Origin: Granulicella pectinivorans
GTDB lineage: Bacteria; Acidobacteriota; Terriglobia; Terriglobales; Acidobacteriaceae
DNA: 64,000 nt
Direction: 5' to 3'
Assembly: GCF_900114625.1 (NCBI RefSeq)
Contig: NZ_FOZL01000002.1
Location: forward strand, 62,001 to 126,000
This document shows, piece by piece, positions 33,109 through 42,133 of this stretch (position 1 is its first letter; each line of letters starts with the position of its first letter). A program made the translations under genes and the position numbers. Below the pieces are notes generated by a model. It was not told the DNA's origin and made no database searches. It saw only the letters and a list, made by a program, of their open reading frames with translations.

Positions 33109-33690
33109 CTACCAGGCCCTCGACCACTTCGCCCCACCCGCTCCGTCGTCTCGCAGCCGTGCATCCACCCCGGCCTGGACCTCGATCATCCGGCCAAACA
33201 GCCAGATCAGATCCGAAAGCCGGTTCAGATACGCAATCACGACATCTTCCACATCGCCGCCATCCTCGACGAACCGCACCACCTGCCGTTCCGCCCTCCG
33301 GCATACCGTCCGCGCCATCTCATAGGCGGCAGACTCCTTATGCGCCCCTGGCAGGCTCCAGTCCGCCAGAATCCCGTCCATCGCCTCGATCCGATGCACC
33401 AGGTCCGTCAGATGATCGACATCCGCCTGCGTCAGCGCCGACTCCTTCTTGCGGCTCTCCGGCGGTGTCGCCAGCGACGCTCCCACGCTGAACAGCGTCC
33501 TCTGAATCCCCTCCGTCCAACCGGCGATCTCGGCGTTCGTGCAGATGCTCCGCGCGAATCCCAGGAACGTATTCAGCTCATCCACCCCACCGTACGACTC
33601 CACCCGCATATCCGACTTCGAAACGCGTACTCCACCCGCCAGGGCCGTCCGGCCCCGGTCTCCCGTCTTCGTTGCAATGCTTCCGCTCAT
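33109..33690 (-). CDS. ATP:cob(I)alamin adenosyltransferase, PduO type
   Basis: 193 residues. It has the PduO/MMAB family marks: TKTGDRGRTALAGG at the N-terminus (ATP loop), YGGVDELNTFLG, RTVCRRAERQVV and YLNRLSDLIWLFGR. It transfers the 5'-deoxyadenosyl group from ATP to Co(I) of corrinoids in the cytoplasm. It is the last gene of the cob operon and overlaps the phosphatase gene as ATGA. Confidence 0.9.
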   Translation of the reverse strand: MSGSIATKTGDRGRTALAGGVRVSKSDMRVESYGGVDELNTFLGFARSICTNAEIAGWTEGIQRTLFSVGASLATPPESRKKESALTQADVDHLTDLVHRIEAMDGILADWSLPGAHKESAAYEMARTVCRRAERQVVRFVEDGGDVEDVVIAYLNRLSDLIWLFGRMIEVQAGVDARLRDDGAGGAKWSRAW

Positions 33691-34280
33691 TCCCTCTCGG
33701 CCTTTCGTCGCTTTGTCGCCGTGCCGTAGCCCACTACGCAGCAGTACGTACGCGTTCTCTCCCAGGCAGCCGACTCGCTCACGCCCAGCAGCTCCATCAG
33801 GATCACCCGCATCACGCCCGCATGCGTCACCACCGCCAGCTTCCGCCCCTTCGAGATCGCCTTCAGCTCCTGAACCTCAGCCAGCACCCGGTCGCGAAAC
33901 GTCTCATAGGGCTCACCCTGCGGTGCCGGCAGCTTCGGAAACTCGGCGATCCATCTCTCCGCGTACTCGCGGTGTGTCTCCCAGATCTCGTCCCAGCTCA
34001 GCCCTTCCCAGTCTCCAAAATCGATCTCCCGCAGCCCAGGCCGCACCTCGACTGAAAGATCAAACGCCCCCGCCAGCGCCTCGGCCGTCGTCTGCGCGCG
34101 CCGCAGGTCGCTCGAAAACACCGCATCCACCGCCTCGCCAAACCGCTTCTCACCGCGCCAGCCCGCCAGCAATCCGGCAATCTGCTCCATGCCCGCCCCA
34201 TTCACATCCGGGTCCGAGCTTCCGCAGAAGGTTCCCATGCTGTCCGTCTCAGCATGACGGATAAACAAAATTTCACTCAT
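33687..34280 (-). CDS. cobC: Histidine phosphatase family, alpha-ribazole phosphatase-like
   Basis: 197 residues from ATG 34280. The phosphoglycerate-mutase-type RHG-like motif reads FIRHAETDS, with the catalytic His and supporting SSDLRRAQTTAEAL, REIDFGDWEG and VVTHAGVMR. Its place between cobS and the adenosyltransferase, with ATGA overlaps on both sides, supports CobC: removal of phosphate from alpha-ribazole-phosphate or adenosylcobalamin-5'-phosphate. By sequence alone it could be another member of the broad family. Confidence 0.82.
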   Translation of the reverse strand: MSEILFIRHAETDSMGTFCGSSDPDVNGAGMEQIAGLLAGWRGEKRFGEAVDAVFSSDLRRAQTTAEALAGAFDLSVEVRPGLREIDFGDWEGLSWDEIWETHREYAERWIAEFPKLPAPQGEPYETFRDRVLAEVQELKAISKGRKLAVVTHAGVMRVILMELLGVSESAAWERTRTYCCVVGYGTATKRRKAERE

Positions 34281-35032
34281 GCCGTCCACGCTCCGCATAC
34301 GTACACAACCAATTCAGCGAGCTGGCATGTAGCACCAAAACAATCTCCACTCATACCGCCGATCTTAGTCCGATAGAACACGCCCGTCACCCACGCAATC
34401 GTAACCACTGCCAGGATAGGTAACCATGACCTTCCACCCAATATCCACCCCACACTGCCAAACGCCAGAAACGATCCAGCGAGCACCATCCGCCACGGAG
34501 TCTTTCCCGCCAGCCGGGCCCCTTCGCCCTCACCCTCCGCCCGTGCCGATCCCAGCCACGCACTCAGCGGAAGCACCGTCCAACGGCTCAGCACCGCACC
34601 CGCCACCAGCGAACCCGCCACCCTCCCCGGAGCCATGGTGCCAAGCAGCAAAACCCGCAGACCCACACTGAAAATCAACGCAAGCGCCCCATAACTGCCA
34701 ATCCGGCTATCCCGCATGATCAGCAGAATCTTCTCCCGCGTCCACCCGCCACCAAATCCGTCCGCCGCATCCGCCAGCCCGTCCTCATGCAACCCGCCGG
34801 TAACCAGCACCAGAAAAACCACGACCAGGAGAGCCACCACCGGCTGAGCCAGATGCCCCGCCAGCCCCTTCGCCACCAAAACCGCCAGCCCACCAACCAG
34901 GAGCCCAACCACCGGGAAACAGACCACCGCCCGCGACAGCGCTGCCGGGTCATACTCCGTATCCGGAACCGGGATCCTCGTCAGGAAACGCACGGCCGCC
35001 AGCGCATCCCCCGGCATCGTCCGCAGGCTCAT
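34277..35032 (-). CDS. cobS: Adenosylcobinamide-GDP ribazoletransferase (cobalamin synthase)
   Basis: 251 residues, an integral membrane protein with about six helices. Characteristic motifs: AVRFLTRIPVP, GGLHEDGLADAADGFGGG (metal-binding acidic residues), IMRDSRIGSYGALAL and GGMSGDCFGATCQLAE. It joins adenosylcobinamide-GDP to alpha-ribazole. It overlaps cobT upstream and cobC downstream by 4 nt each. Confidence 0.94.
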   Translation of the reverse strand: MSLRTMPGDALAAVRFLTRIPVPDTEYDPAALSRAVVCFPVVGLLVGGLAVLVAKGLAGHLAQPVVALLVVVFLVLVTGGLHEDGLADAADGFGGGWTREKILLIMRDSRIGSYGALALIFSVGLRVLLLGTMAPGRVAGSLVAGAVLSRWTVLPLSAWLGSARAEGEGEGARLAGKTPWRMVLAGSFLAFGSVGWILGGRSWLPILAVVTIAWVTGVFYRTKIGGMSGDCFGATCQLAELVVYVCGAWTA

Positions 35033-36069
35033 GCCCCCGCCTCGCTCACGCCCGCATCGCCGAACGTAGCCATCTGCCCATACAGCGCCATCGCCGAGGC
35101 AATCACCGGCATCGCCAGCACCGCGCCCGTCCCCTCGCCCAACCGCATCCCCAGGTCCAGCAGAGGCCGCAGCCCAAGATGCTCCAGCAGCACCGCATGC
35201 CCCGGCTCCTCCGACTTATGCCCCGCAATCAGGTACCCAGCCACCTCAGGCTCCATCCCCACCGCAATCGCCGCCGCCGCCGTAGCGATAAACCCATCGC
35301 ACACCACCACCAGCCCAGCCCGAGCCGCCCCCAGGTAAAAACCTGCCATGGCCGCGATCTCCAGCCCACCCACGCACTCAAGAATCTGCGTGCACGACGG
35401 GCGTTCCACAGAGCCCCCAATCCCAAAATGAGCTGCTAACGTCTCCTCCACCACCGTCACCTTGCGACTCCGCTGCACCGAACCCACCCCGGTTCCGCTC
35501 CCCGTAACGACGTCCGCCCCCACCCCTGTCAGCGCCGCCGTCATCGCGCTCGCCGCCGTCGTATTCCCAATCCCCATCTCCCCTGCCGCAACCATCCCGA
35601 AGCCCGCCGCAGCGGCCTCCGCCGCCATCCGAGCCCCCACATCCATCGCCGCGGCCATCTCGGCAGCACTCATAGCCGCCTCCCGCCGCATATTCCGCGA
35701 TCCACGCCGCACCTTGGCATGCACCATCCCGGCGATCCCCTCGAACTCCCCGTCCACCCCTACATCCACCACCGTCAGCGCCACCCCATGCAGCCTGGCC
35801 AGCACATTGATCGCCGCCCCACCCCCCACGAAGTTCAGCACCATCTGCCGCGTCACCTCGCTCGGATACGCGCTCACTCCCTCCGCCGTCACTCCATGAT
35901 CCGCCGCGAAACAGTACACCGCCGCCCGCATCGGCTCCATCGCCTTCTCCTGGCGGATCGCTGCCACCTGCGCGGCCACATCCTCCAGCCGCCCCAGGCT
36001 TCCCAGTGGCTTCGTCAGCGTATCCAGCCGAGCCCTCGCCTTCGCCCGCCAAACCTCACTCACCGCCAT
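35029..36069 (-). CDS. cobT: Nicotinate-nucleotide-dimethylbenzimidazole phosphoribosyltransferase
   Basis: 346 residues, the usual CobT length. Motifs: TKPLGSLGRLE, FAADHGVTAEGVSAYP, NFVGGGAAINVLA, GEMGIGNTTAASA and the catalytic glutamate in LLDLGMRLGEGTGA. It makes alpha-ribazole-5'-phosphate from nicotinate mononucleotide and the lower-ligand base. Its ATG shares one base with the cobU stop (TGATG). Confidence 0.94.
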   Translation of the reverse strand: MAVSEVWRAKARARLDTLTKPLGSLGRLEDVAAQVAAIRQEKAMEPMRAAVYCFAADHGVTAEGVSAYPSEVTRQMVLNFVGGGAAINVLARLHGVALTVVDVGVDGEFEGIAGMVHAKVRRGSRNMRREAAMSAAEMAAAMDVGARMAAEAAAAGFGMVAAGEMGIGNTTAASAMTAALTGVGADVVTGSGTGVGSVQRSRKVTVVEETLAAHFGIGGSVERPSCTQILECVGGLEIAAMAGFYLGAARAGLVVVCDGFIATAAAAIAVGMEPEVAGYLIAGHKSEEPGHAVLLEHLGLRPLLDLGMRLGEGTGAVLAMPVIASAMALYGQMATFGDAGVSEAGA

Positions 36070-36581
36070 CAGGCCACCCGACCCTTCACGGCCAGCGGCA
36101 ACCCCGCCACCATCAAAATGACATCGTCCGCAACCCGGGCCACCCTCTGGTTGATCTCCCCCAGCAGATCCCGATACCTCCGCCCCGAAGCGTACTCCGG
36201 AACCACCCCACTCCCCACCTCATTCGAGACCACCACCACCGCGCACGGCGCCGCAGCCAACGCCTCCACCAGCGCATCGACCTCCGCCTCGCGCCCCTCC
36301 ATCACCGAAGCCGCAAACATCGTCAGGCAATCCACCACCACCACGCCGGCCGTCCCCACGACATCACGCAAAGCCCGCCCCAGCTCCGTCGTCTCTTCCA
36401 CCGTCGTCCACGCCGCAGACCGCTCCAGCTTATGCCGCGCAATCTTCGCCGCCATCTCGTCGTCGCTCACGTACGCCGTCGCCACAAACACCCGAGGCCC
36501 AGCCATCGACTCCGCCAGCGAAAGCGCATACCGGCTCTTGCCGCTCCGCACGCCACCCAGCACCAATGTGATCGATCTCAT
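36069..36581 (-). CDS. cobU: Adenosylcobinamide kinase / adenosylcobinamide-phosphate guanylyltransferase
   Basis: 170 residues from ATG 36581 (GGGGTG just upstream). The P-loop is LVLGGVRSGKSRYA; further marks are VATAYVSDDEM, RHKLERSAAWTTVEE, VVDCLTMFAAS and VVSNEVGSGVVP. It phosphorylates and then guanylylates adenosylcobinamide. It is the first cob gene of the run, only 29 nt after the histidine kinase stop, leaving no room for a cobalamin riboswitch or separate terminator. Confidence 0.93.
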   Translation of the reverse strand: MRSITLVLGGVRSGKSRYALSLAESMAGPRVFVATAYVSDDEMAAKIARHKLERSAAWTTVEETTELGRALRDVVGTAGVVVVDCLTMFAASVMEGREAEVDALVEALAAAPCAVVVVSNEVGSGVVPEYASGRRYRDLLGEINQRVARVADDVILMVAGLPLAVKGRVA

Positions 36582-36610
36582 GCCCACCCCAAAGGGAAAG
36601 TATAGCTGCC

Positions 36611-37960
36611 CTAAACCGGCAGCCGAATCTCCGCCCGGCACCCGATCCCATCCGTCCGGTTCGTCAGACGTACCGTCCCCTGGTGCGCCTCGGCGATCTG
36701 CAGCGCCAGAGCCAGCCCAATCCCCGTCCCCTCCGGCTTCGTCGTATAAAACGGCACAAACAAATTATCCGGATTCGTAATCCCCGGCCCGTTATCCAGC
36801 ACCCAGATCGCGACCTCGCCCTTGTCCCGCCCCCAACCTACCTGCACCATCGGCTTGGAGTCCGTATCCGGCCCCATCGCCGCCTCCACCGCATTCTTCA
36901 CCAGGTTGATCAGCGCCTGCTGCACCTGGTCCTCATCGATCCAGACGCTCAGCTCCGCCTCACCCCGCACCACCTCCACCGTCACCCCACGCTCCAGCGA
37001 CACCACCCGCTCCACCAGCAGACCCACCGGAACCCGCCCCAAACGCGGCTTCGGCAACCCCGACAACTGCCGGTACGCCTGCAGAAATCGATTCAAACTC
37101 TCCGCCCGGTTCTCGATCACCCCCAGCCCCCTCGCCAGGTCGTCCGCACCCTCCTTCGGCAGCCGCATCCGCAGGCTCCCCGCAATCGACTTGATCGGCG
37201 TCAGCGAGTTGTTGATCTCATGCCCCATCACCCGCACCAGCCGCCGCCACGCATTCCGCTCCTCCTCTCGCAGCGCCGAACTCACCTCAGAAAGCACCAC
37301 AAGCACATGCGGAATCCCCTGCATCCGAAAGCCCGTCCGCTTCACCACCCAGCGCGATCCCGCCTCGGCCCCACCCAGCGAAACCGGCTCCTCCTCCTTC
37401 TGCACCAGCAGCCCATCCAGCCCCACTGCCGCCCCCGGAACCCCCATCACCGCCCCCAGCTCCAGCCCAAACACCCTCTCCGCCGCCGGATTCATCATCT
37501 GCACCCGGCCCACCCCATCGAACGCCAGCACCGGCGTCTGCATCGCCGACATCACGCGCTCCGCCAGCGCCACCGCCTCCAGCGCACTCCCTCGCTGCAT
37601 CTGCAACATCGCAGCCAGCGCATTCACCTCAATCGCCAGATCCCCCACCGCATCGTTCCGTCGCCCACCCCGCGCCCGAAACGAAAAGTCATCCTCCCGC
37701 AGCCCCGCAATCACGTTCGACAGCGTCTGCATCGGCTTCACGACGCTCTCCATCACCAGCGAGACCACCAGCGCCCACCCCATCGCCACGCAGCACACGC
37801 CCACCAGCACCGCGAACCATCCCTCGTCCCAAAGCAGGTACCCCGCCAGTACCAACGCCGGCACACCCATCCCCCACAGCTTCTGCCGCAGCCTCAACTC
37901 GAAGCTGAGCCGCTTCCCCTTCGGCCCCAGCGCCATTCGTTTTCGTTCGTTAGAGGCCAT
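36611..37960 (-). CDS. NtrY-type membrane sensor histidine kinase
   Basis: 449 residues. Two N-terminal helices (VPALVLAGYLLW, FAVLVGVCCVAMGWALVVSLVM as one long hydrophobic block) with almost no periplasmic loop, then a HAMP-like linker (VVKPMQTLSNVIAGLREDDF), a PAS-like domain (VMSAMQTPVLAFDGVGRVQMMN), HisKA with phospho-His in MGHEINNSLTPIKS, and an HATPase domain (QALINLVKNAVEAA, WVLDNGPGI, GTGIGLALALQIAE). It overlaps the sigma-54 regulator gene by 11 nt, its obvious partner. The minimal sensor suggests it detects membrane or cytoplasmic signals. Confidence 0.9.
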   Translation of the reverse strand: MASNERKRMALGPKGKRLSFELRLRQKLWGMGVPALVLAGYLLWDEGWFAVLVGVCCVAMGWALVVSLVMESVVKPMQTLSNVIAGLREDDFSFRARGGRRNDAVGDLAIEVNALAAMLQMQRGSALEAVALAERVMSAMQTPVLAFDGVGRVQMMNPAAERVFGLELGAVMGVPGAAVGLDGLLVQKEEEPVSLGGAEAGSRWVVKRTGFRMQGIPHVLVVLSEVSSALREEERNAWRRLVRVMGHEINNSLTPIKSIAGSLRMRLPKEGADDLARGLGVIENRAESLNRFLQAYRQLSGLPKPRLGRVPVGLLVERVVSLERGVTVEVVRGEAELSVWIDEDQVQQALINLVKNAVEAAMGPDTDSKPMVQVGWGRDKGEVAIWVLDNGPGITNPDNLFVPFYTTKPEGTGIGLALALQIAEAHQGTVRLTNRTDGIGCRAEIRLPV

Positions 37961-39338
37961 ACTTCTCGATACGACGATACAACGCCCCGCGGCTCAGCCC
38001 CAGCGCATCCGCAGCATGGCTCACATTGCCGTTCGCCCGGCCCAGCGCCTTGCGGATCAACACGCTCTCCACCATCTCCAGGCTCATATCGTCCAGGCTC
38101 GAAGCCCCGCCCACCTTCGCCGGATTCAGCCCCAGATCTCCCACCTCAACCTCGGTCCCCCGAGCCATCAACACCGCACGCTCCATCGTATGGTCCAGCT
38201 CCCGCACATTGCCCGGCCACGCATACGCCATCATGGTCTGCAAAGCGCTGGCTTCCACCCCATGCAGCACCTTGCGATACCGTCCCGCATACCGCGCCAG
38301 AAAGTGCCCTGCCAGCGCAGGAATATCTTCCTTCCGGTCCCGCAGCGCAGGCAAACGAATCTCCACCGTATTCAACCGGAACAACAGATCCTCACGAAAC
38401 TCCTTCGCCAGCACCGAAGCCGACAGATCCGCATTCGTGGCTGAAAGCACCCGTACATCCACCGACTTCGTCCGCGACGACCCAACCTTCTCCAACTCAC
38501 CCGTCTCCAGCACTCGCAGCAGCTTGGCCTGCTGCCTCACCGGAATATTTGCGATCTCATCCAGAAACAGCGTGCCCCCATCCGCCAGTTCGAACCGCCC
38601 CATCCGGTCTGCCTTCGCGTCGGTAAACGCCCCCTTCACATGCCCGAACATCTCGCTCTCGAACGTGCCTTCGGACAACGCGCCGGTATTCACCGCCACC
38701 AAAGGCCGGGCAGCACGTCCCGACACCCGGTGCAGCGTCTGCGCCACAACCTCCTTGCCCGTCCCATGCTCCCCCGTCACCAGCACATTGGCATCCGACG
38801 GACCAATTCGCGCAATCATCTCCACCACTGCCCGCATCGCCGGAGCCGCCGCAATCATCTCCGGAGCGCCATCCGCCCGCAGCGTCCGCAGCATCTGGTT
38901 CTCCGCCTCCAGCCGACGCGTCTGCTTCTGCGACCGGTAAAGCTCCACCTGCGTCCAAAGCACGTTCAGCAGACGCGCGTTCTCCCACGGCTTCTGAATA
39001 AAGTCCGTAGCGCCCCGCCGCATCGCCTCCACAGCCAGCTCGATATTCCCCCACGCCGTCATCGCGATCACCGGCACCTGCGGATCCAGCGCATGCACCT
39101 GCGACACCAGGTCCAGCCCCTCCTGCCCGCTCGTCGTATCCCGCGAGTAGTTCAGGTCCAGCAGCAACCCATCGAAGCTCTCATACTGCAACGCATCGAT
39201 CACCGCCGCCGGGTTCCGCACACACTTCAGCCCAAACCCCTCCGGCTTCAACAACAGCTCCAGCGCCTCGATCACATGCGGATGATCGTCCGCCACCAGC
39301 AACCGGCAATCGTCACAACCCTTACCACTCGCCATCAA
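37950..39338 (-). CDS. Sigma-54-dependent response regulator (GAFTDA subtype)
   Basis: 462 residues. Receiver domain (~10-130) with Asp61 in FDGLLLDLNYSRD; AAA+ domain (~160-390) with Walker A GEHGTGKE, Walker B GGTLFLDEIAN and an arginine-finger region FREDLLFRLN; Fis-type helix-turn-helix at the end (GNVSHAADALGLSRGALYRR). The sigma-54 contact loop is GAFTDA rather than GAFTGA; I recall this variant in regulators next to MacB/HlyD exporters. It probably drives the exporter operon and perhaps the cob genes from sigma-54 promoters. Confidence 0.9.
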   Translation of the reverse strand: MMASGKGCDDCRLLVADDHPHVIEALELLLKPEGFGLKCVRNPAAVIDALQYESFDGLLLDLNYSRDTTSGQEGLDLVSQVHALDPQVPVIAMTAWGNIELAVEAMRRGATDFIQKPWENARLLNVLWTQVELYRSQKQTRRLEAENQMLRTLRADGAPEMIAAAPAMRAVVEMIARIGPSDANVLVTGEHGTGKEVVAQTLHRVSGRAARPLVAVNTGALSEGTFESEMFGHVKGAFTDAKADRMGRFELADGGTLFLDEIANIPVRQQAKLLRVLETGELEKVGSSRTKSVDVRVLSATNADLSASVLAKEFREDLLFRLNTVEIRLPALRDRKEDIPALAGHFLARYAGRYRKVLHGVEASALQTMMAYAWPGNVRELDHTMERAVLMARGTEVEVGDLGLNPAKVGGASSLDDMSLEMVESVLIRKALGRANGNVSHAADALGLSRGALYRRIEKYGL

Positions 39339-39369
39339 ACCAACCTATCCAGACCCAACCAACGTGTAC

Positions 39370-39406
39370 CCCACCTTCGCGACAACCTCCTCGCCGCAAA
39401 GGTGGG
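39370..39406 (-). terminator. Weak hairpin between tolC and the response regulator gene
   Basis: CCCACCTT (39370-39377) pairs with AAGGTGGG (39399-39406) around a 21-nt loop that can pair further (CGC/GCG). It has no T-run. It may only attenuate transcription into the regulatory genes. Confidence 0.35.
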
Positions 39407-39447
39407 TGGAAGCCCCAAAACATCAAAAGAACAACAGAGCCTCTACT

Positions 39448-39466
39448 CCCTGTTCCCTACTCCCTA
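39448..39466 (-). repeat. Heptad GGG repeat at the tolC stop codon
   Basis: CCC triplets at 39448, 39455 and 39462 (GGG on the transcribed-sense strand) with exact 7-nt spacing. The array touches the TAG stop of tolC (39464-39466). It is the same spacing as arrays at 47186, 49792 and 52431. Confidence 0.6.
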
Positions 39467-41413
39467 GTTCTTCGCCTGCACCACGCCCGTCTTCGCCGAA
39501 TCGATCGCAATCGCATTCTGCTCCAACGTAGCGCCCACAGCCCTGTCCAGTTCAATCTTAGCCTTTTGGTAAGCCGTCATCGCAGCCACCAGCGCACTCT
39601 CGGCCGCGGCGAAGTCCCGCCGAGCCGTGAGCGTCTGGAACTGCGACCCTGCACCAAGCTCCTGCTCCTTGCCCATGATCGTGAACGTCTTCTCCGCCAG
39701 ATCGCGAGCCTTCCGCGCCGAAGTCACCCTCGCCACACTCTGCGTCAACGCATACTGCGCGTTCCGGACCTCAATACGAATCTGCTTCTTCAACTGCTGC
39801 AACCGAAGCTCAGCCTGTCGCGCCTCCAGCTCCGAACGATACTGATCGCTCTTCGCCACCCGGTTCCGCAGCGGCAAATTCAACGAAAGCCCCACATAGT
39901 AATCCGGAGCGCTGTTATTGAACGCATTCGACACCGCACCGCCAAAACCAACCGGTGCCGTCGAAGGCGTAGTCTGCGCAGGATTCACCGGTCCTGCCAA
40001 TCCATTGCCGGCATAAAATCCGGTCGCCGTCAGCGACGGCAGCAAGGCATTCCGCGCAGCATCCCGGCTGATCCGCCGGTTCTCTAGATCGATCCCCGAC
40101 TCGCCCAGTTCGATCCTGTCCCGCAGAGCCGTCGCAATCAGGTCCTCCGTCGGCCCGTTGGTCGCCGCGATATCGCTGATCCGGTCCGTAGGCCGCACCG
40201 GCATCGCCTCCAGAATCGGATCGTCCAGGTTCTTCGTCAGCGCATTCTTGATCAACAGCTCCTGGAACTGCAGCGTCGTCTTCGCGATCGTTACATCCTG
40301 CTCGCGGCTCGCAACCTCCTGCTCGTCCTTCATCACATCCATCGCCGGAATCGCCTGCAACTCAAGCTGCTTCCGCCCGCTTTCAAGCGTCTGTGTCGCA
40401 AAGTCCAGCAGCCGCGTCTTCACCTGCTCATCGTCATACGCCGCCACCAGATCCCAGTACATATTCGCGATCTGCGTAATCGTCGTAATCACCTGCAGCT
40501 TGAATGCCTCATCCGAAATCTTCTGGTTGTTCTTCGCAATCCGCAGGTAACGCAGATTCGGCCCAAGACCAAACCCCGCCAGCAACTGCTGCTGCACCAG
40601 CACCCTGTACCCCGAGGTCAACTGCGGATTCAGGATGTTGTAAGGGCTGTTCTGCGCCGTGCGGCTATTGTCCCAGTACGCCGAAAACGTCGTGCCCGTG
40701 GCGAACGCCTGCGCATACCCGAAGTTCCCGTTGATCGTGTTCGTCTGCAACGACGGCACGCCGTACGTCTGCTGGTTGGCCAACGGAGCCGTCTGGTGCT
40801 CCGAGTTCACCTGCGCAGTAACCGTAGGATCATACGAGTTCACATTCGTACCCGTACCCAGCGTCGACTGCACCAATCCCGAAGCCCCCGAGCCCGCACC
40901 ACCCGCACCGCCCGACGTACCACCCGCACCCGCGCCGCTCGACCCCGAACCAAACCCGCCCACACCACCGCCCGGCGTATTCTGCACCACACCCGTGTTC
41001 ACACCGCGGAACGATCCGCCCGCCTTCGTCCGCAGAATATCCGCCTCGGCAATCGGGATGTTGTACCGCGCAATCGCCAGATCCAGGTTGTTCTCGAGCG
41101 CCAGCGAGATCGCATCCTTCAACGACAGCACCAGCTCCCCGTTCTGAATCAGTTGGTCGATCCGCGGCGAATTCGCCAGGTTCGGAGCCGCCACCAGCGA
41201 AGCCCGATACGCATCGATCGGATTGAACGAGTGCGGAATATCCAGACGCAGCGCAGGCTGTGCCGCCGTCGCCGCGCTCTGCACCGTGCCGTTCTTGGCG
41301 TTATTCGCCGCAACGCTCTCGGTCGCCTTGTTCTGCGCCGCTTGTCCATGCGCGCTTCCAACCAAAAAGGCAATCTCAAAAATAGCAACCGACTTTGTTA
41401 CAAAATTCCTCAA
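39464..41413 (-). CDS. TolC-family outer-membrane efflux channel
   Basis: About 649 residues from TTG 41413, which overlaps the ATPase stop as TTGA; GGGGGT lies about 7 nt upstream and a signal peptide follows directly (KSVAIFEIAFLVGSAHGQ). No ATG start is available before the ATPase coding region. Two OEP repeats are visible (SLKDAISLALENNLDLAIARYN at ~85; RDRIELGESGIDLENRRISRDA at ~430) with long helical coiled coils. A Gly/Ser-rich low-complexity insert (~150-185, GGVGGFGSGSSGAGAGG) sits early in the first repeat and is unusual. It presumably forms the outer-membrane exit of the exporter. Confidence 0.88.
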   Translation of the reverse strand: MRNFVTKSVAIFEIAFLVGSAHGQAAQNKATESVAANNAKNGTVQSAATAAQPALRLDIPHSFNPIDAYRASLVAAPNLANSPRIDQLIQNGELVLSLKDAISLALENNLDLAIARYNIPIAEADILRTKAGGSFRGVNTGVVQNTPGGGVGGFGSGSSGAGAGGTSGGAGGAGSGASGLVQSTLGTGTNVNSYDPTVTAQVNSEHQTAPLANQQTYGVPSLQTNTINGNFGYAQAFATGTTFSAYWDNSRTAQNSPYNILNPQLTSGYRVLVQQQLLAGFGLGPNLRYLRIAKNNQKISDEAFKLQVITTITQIANMYWDLVAAYDDEQVKTRLLDFATQTLESGRKQLELQAIPAMDVMKDEQEVASREQDVTIAKTTLQFQELLIKNALTKNLDDPILEAMPVRPTDRISDIAATNGPTEDLIATALRDRIELGESGIDLENRRISRDAARNALLPSLTATGFYAGNGLAGPVNPAQTTPSTAPVGFGGAVSNAFNNSAPDYYVGLSLNLPLRNRVAKSDQYRSELEARQAELRLQQLKKQIRIEVRNAQYALTQSVARVTSARKARDLAEKTFTIMGKEQELGAGSQFQTLTARRDFAAAESALVAAMTAYQKAKIELDRAVGATLEQNAIAIDSAKTGVVQAKN

Positions 41414-42111
41414 GCCTTCACCCCCGCTGCATCCACAACACCAGCCGTATCCCGATACATCCAACCATCCCGCAGCTCGATCGTTCTCGAACCATAACTC
41501 GCATTCACATCCGAGTGGCTTACCTGCACCACCGTCGTACCCTCCGCGTTCAACTTCTGAAACAACTCCATAATCTCCGCCGCCTGCGCCGAGTGCAGAT
41601 TGCCCGTAGGCTCATCGGCCAGCAGCAGATCCGGCCGATGGATGACCGCACGCGCAATCCCCACCAACTGCTGCTGCCCGCCAGAAAGCTGGTTCGGATA
41701 CAGATCTTTCTTGCCCACAATCTGGAACTTGTCCAGCGTGTCCGCCACCATCCCCTGCCGCTCGCTCTTGGAGATGTCCTTGTACGTCAGCGGCAGTTCG
41801 ATATTCTCCGCGACCGTCAGGTCATCCAGCAGGTGATAGCTCTGAAACACCATCCCAATCCGCCGCCGCGCAATCTCCGCGCGCTGCTTCCGTCCCATCG
41901 CATGCACCGCCTCACCGCCCAGCCAGTACTCGCCTCGCCATCCGTCATCGAGCATCGCCAGCACATTCAGCAGAGAACTCTTCCCCGCGCCCGAAGGCCC
42001 CATCACGGTCACGAACTCGCCCGCGCGAATCGTCAGATTCACCCTGCGCAGAACCCAGTTCTCCGTGTGCCCCGTCTTGTAGCTCCGCTCCAAACCCTTC
42101 ATCTCGATCAT
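41410..42111 (-). CDS. MacB/LolD-type ABC exporter ATPase
   Basis: 233 residues from ATG 42111 (GAGG 7 nt upstream; the ATG at 42117 is too close to that site). Walker A GPSGAGKSS, Q-loop FQSYHLLDDLTVAENIELPL, signature LSGGQQQ, Walker B LLLADEPTGNL and H-loop VSHSD. The residues after the signature (LVGIARA) depart from the usual RVAIARA. It powers the adjacent ADOP permease, whose stop is 22 nt upstream. Confidence 0.9.
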   Translation of the reverse strand: MIEMKGLERSYKTGHTENWVLRRVNLTIRAGEFVTVMGPSGAGKSSLLNVLAMLDDGWRGEYWLGGEAVHAMGRKQRAEIARRRIGMVFQSYHLLDDLTVAENIELPLTYKDISKSERQGMVADTLDKFQIVGKKDLYPNQLSGGQQQLVGIARAVIHRPDLLLADEPTGNLHSAQAAEIMELFQKLNAEGTTVVQVSHSDVNASYGSRTIELRDGWMYRDTAGVVDAAGVKA

Positions 42112-42133
42112 CGTCATTCCTCGTCTCTCATCT

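Noticed and set aside
31579..33325. Other small frames around the flavoprotein, including the N-terminal extension to 32999
   Set aside because: They overlap the DUF4126 gene and show no similarity. The flavoprotein starts at ATG 32453 with the FAD motif.
36582..36610. Cobalamin riboswitch before cobU
   Set aside because: The gap to the histidine kinase gene is only 29 nt and shows no B12-box sequence.
36683..38626. Long plus-strand open frame rich in Arg, His and Pro
   Set aside because: It is antisense to the histidine kinase and response regulator genes. Its composition is that of a GC-rich shadow frame with no domain pattern.
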